Below, one piece after another: positions 62,155 through 64,000 of a stretch of DNA of 64,000 nt; position 1 is the first letter of the stretch; each line of letters starts with the position of its first letter. Under the pieces are notes generated by a model. That model was not told the DNA's origin and did no database searches. It saw only the letters and a program-made list of their open reading frames with translations. Origin of the DNA: Dermacentor variabilis (lineage: Eukaryota > Arthropoda > Arachnida > Ixodida > Ixodidae); the NCBI RefSeq assembly GCF_050947875.1, contig NC_134572.1, positions 128,554,105-128,618,104 of the forward strand, written 5' to 3'. Both the position numbers and the translations under genes were made by a program.

Positions 62155-62214
62155 TCAGTCAGTGACGGTCATGCTGGAGTATAGGGAAATAAATGCAACG
62201 TAGACCGAACTCAC

Positions 62215-62428
62215 GGGCGATCCGAAGCTGTGACCAATCTCGTGGGCGAGCGTGAGTGCCCCTATGGACAGCCCCACGTACTGCTTGTGGTTGATGAGCG
62301 TGGTGATGCCAGTGTTAAGGCTCAACTTGGCCTGCCTGTATTCGCCACTGTCGGGGTCCAGCTCCACGGACATCCGGTACCGCTCACAGATGCCGCCAGA
62401 GGCAACTGCGTGTGGCATCGATTTTGAC
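62215..62428 (-). CDS. ADAM10: ADAM10-like metalloprotease exon with zinc-binding helix (partial gene)
   Basis: This is the most upstream exon seen of an ADAM10/Kuzbanian-type membrane metalloprotease, which sheds ectodomains of cell-surface proteins such as Notch and its ligands. The exon is bounded by a 3' splice site (ttaacag) at 62429-62430 and a GTGAGT donor just below 62215. It enters with one base of a split codon and ends in phase 0. It encodes about 71 residues. These include SGGICE and LNTGI, which in my recall are ADAM10-type motifs, and the catalytic segment TLAHEIGHSFGSP with the first two zinc ligands and the catalytic Glu. The third zinc His is the first codon of the next exon (60185). 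ADAM17 has a different sequence at LNTGI. A preceding exon must exist but was not found up to 64 kb. An ATG at 62418 is internal, not a start. Confidence 0.93.
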
Positions 62429-63050
62429 CTGTTAATTATGACATATCCGCAATATCGCTCACGTAAAGTCCTTCAACGAACAGCGAGCGGGATTGGCTCG
62501 TTAGTGGTCCTTTGCGGCGACCCGTATGTAAGTTCATCGACAGCCTGAAGCGATACTGGCACATGCGAGTCCGTCCACTTCGTACGAACATCCGCAGGCA
62601 ATGCGCATCGTCACAATGCGCGAACTATGCCTTGTTCTTAAACCAAACAGTAAGAATTGCTAGTAGTCTCGCGCGAGTTCTTTGATTTCGCAATAATCTT
62701 GTCCTTCGCGTCCCCATCGACCATTAGTCAATAAATATTGCGAACTCATATTAGCCATAACTGAATTACAATGAAACTATTGCAAAAATTAGCAGTAGCG
62801 GTCTGCGCAGCAGTATAAAGCCGAATCACCTACTCCTATATGCCACTGTAATTGTATCATCACCTCAGCGCTTTGTTAAGCTACCTAAATGCTATAACAG
62901 CCTTGGGAAGATATTAACAGCGGCTATATGTTACTTCTAAACCCTGCTCCTTGAATATAGGACGCAGAAATAAATTGGAGTGGTGCTCCACTTTCATGCT
63001 GATTGTGTTCTGACGCGCAAAACGGAAATTCGATTTAGGCGGAATAGTCA
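62429..63050. other. Intron sequence upstream of the zinc-helix exon
   Basis: This stretch continues the ADAM10-like gene on its 5' side. No exon was recognised: the expected preceding exon (end of the first half of the protease domain) is absent in all minus-strand frames here. It is AT-rich with no element boundary I can define before the TTAA-ended foldback at 63051. Confidence 0.5.
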
Positions 63051-63780
63051 TTAAGAGGAAGCTTTAGCTCGGGCCCAACTCCGACGCGGCCTATTCAAAT
63101 ACATGTAAAACGCAAAAACGTTTTTCTGAGATAACCCCTGGACCGATGTTAATGAAGTTTGTTGCATTTGAGAGAGAAAGTTAAATTCTAGTGAGTGTTG
63201 GAAGCGCAACTTCGATTTAGGCCCTGGATCTTGTTAAACAAATTTTCAAAAATTCGGAAGTTCGAAAAAAAGAGAAGAACGAAGTTTACAAATTCATAAC
63301 TCTGCATCAAAAACAGATATCGCGGTTTTGTAAACGGTGTCCATTAGACCATTGAAAGCGGACAAATCTGATATGTCATTTTATATCTTACGTAAATTTG
63401 TTACGTTGTTTACAAAGGTTCTGTAAAAGCTGTATTTCCATATTACTAAATTTTTTTTAGATTCATGCATAGCATATCAATTTTGTCCGCTTTAGATGTA
63501 CTATTAGATGCAATTGAAGGAATTGTATTATCGTTTTTCGTTTTAGAGTTACAGCGTTGTAAGCTTGGTAGTTTCTTTTTATAAATTTGCGATATTTGTC
63601 AATTTTTAATGAAAAATCAGGGAAATAAATCCAAAATTCGAAACCAACAGTTACTAGACTTTAAGTTTTTCTTTTAAAAGCAACAAACCTCGTCAAATTT
63701 GGTGCAGTGGTCGCCGAGAAAAAGAATTCTCCTTTTACATGCATTTAGATACGAGCACCCGAGCTAAAGCTTCCTCTTAA
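63051..63780. mobile_element. TTAA-ended long-TIR foldback element, copy 2
   Basis: The ends are exact inverted copies: ttaagaggaagctttagctc at 63051 and its reverse complement finishing at 63780, each with TTAA outermost. The inverted similarity continues inward, more diverged, for roughly 100-150 bp. There is no ORF, so this is a non-autonomous element. The TTAA termini resemble piggyBac-type target sites, but TTAA could also belong to the TIR. Copy 1 of the same family, in opposite orientation, lies at 61465-62154. Confidence 0.75.
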
Positions 63781-64000
63781 GTGGAGACTGCTTTCAGAAG
63801 CAGTGTTTCAACAGCCTTCATGTTTTAGCAAGAGTTTTGTTCTTTCCGGCCAAAACCGCGAACAAGCGCCTGTCAGTCGCCTGCCGTCATCAATGTCACC
63901 AAGGGCAGGAGGTGACCGCCCAGTGACGTATGACCAAACGAAACATTGTCCGATGCCGTTCCACCTTGTATTGGGGCTCACGCTGAAACTAATGCTCACT

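Noticed and set aside
31243..62428. Assignment to ADAM17 or to a secreted tick metalloprotease
   Set aside because: KYGLEEC, LQPGSPCN..RGYCD and HTPSSNP after a transmembrane helix are ADAM10 features; a secreted enzyme would lack the membrane segment.
63808..63999. Possible upstream ADAM10 exon
   Set aside because: The minus-strand frame has no resemblance to the expected protease segment and no supported splice borders.
1..64000. CRISPR array, rRNA genes, bacterial operons or defence systems
   Set aside because: No regularly spaced short repeats with unique spacers, no rRNA-like sequence, and exon-intron structure shows this is eukaryotic nuclear DNA.

Overview
The window looks like nuclear DNA of an ixodid, probably metastriate, tick. 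It is AT-rich, has no dense coding, and its short exons with GT/AG borders are scattered through tens of kilobases of repeats. The repeat set (a Ruka-like tRNA SINE, a second tRNA-derived SINE family, RTE-, CR1- and I-like LINEs, a Ty3/Gypsy element) fits tick genomes. The species assignment is inference from recall; no search was run.

The one gene I can support is on the minus strand from about 62.4 kb down to 31.2 kb. It is the 3' part of an ADAM10/Kuzbanian-type sheddase. Seven exons run in order: the metalloprotease core with the zinc helix (62215-62428), the third zinc His and Met-turn (60005-60185), disintegrin 1 (56161-56317), disintegrin 2 (55458-55567), the cysteine-rich domain (54863-55094), the membrane-proximal region (35752-35963), and the transmembrane segment with the start of the cytoplasmic tail (31243-31404). 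The N-terminal exons (signal peptide, prodomain, first half of the protease) lie beyond 64 kb or were not seen. The last tail exon was not placed. All splice phases agree except at one junction (disintegrin 2 to cysteine-rich).

The introns are repeat-filled. The 18.9-kb intron (35964-54862) carries a decayed CR1-like LINE (minus), a tRNA-derived SINE with a clean 13-bp target duplication, a nearly full-length but broken RTE LINE (plus) and a complete but dead Gypsy element with 134-bp LTRs inserted in a (TA)n tract. The 3.7-kb intron holds most of another CR1-like LINE with a cluster of perfect hairpins. Two copies of one TTAA-ended, long-TIR foldback element flank the zinc-helix exon. The 4.3-kb intron holds a short TIR element and a 50-bp foldback.

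From 1 to 31 kb no confident gene was found. This part holds LINE fragments (RTE at 2.4-3.3 and 10.6-10.85 kb, CR1 at 17.7-18.6 kb, I-like at 24.6-26.5 kb), SINEs, a dispersed repeat present twice, a 78-bp minisatellite, and two GC-rich blocks. One block (11.4-12.3 kb) has a TATA box followed by a short ORF with a signal-peptide-like start, a weak candidate for another gene's first exon on the plus strand.

No CRISPR array, rRNA, functional tRNA, operon or microbial defence system was seen. The most useful results are the gene model, its unresolved junction, and the unusual foldback and hairpin structures.
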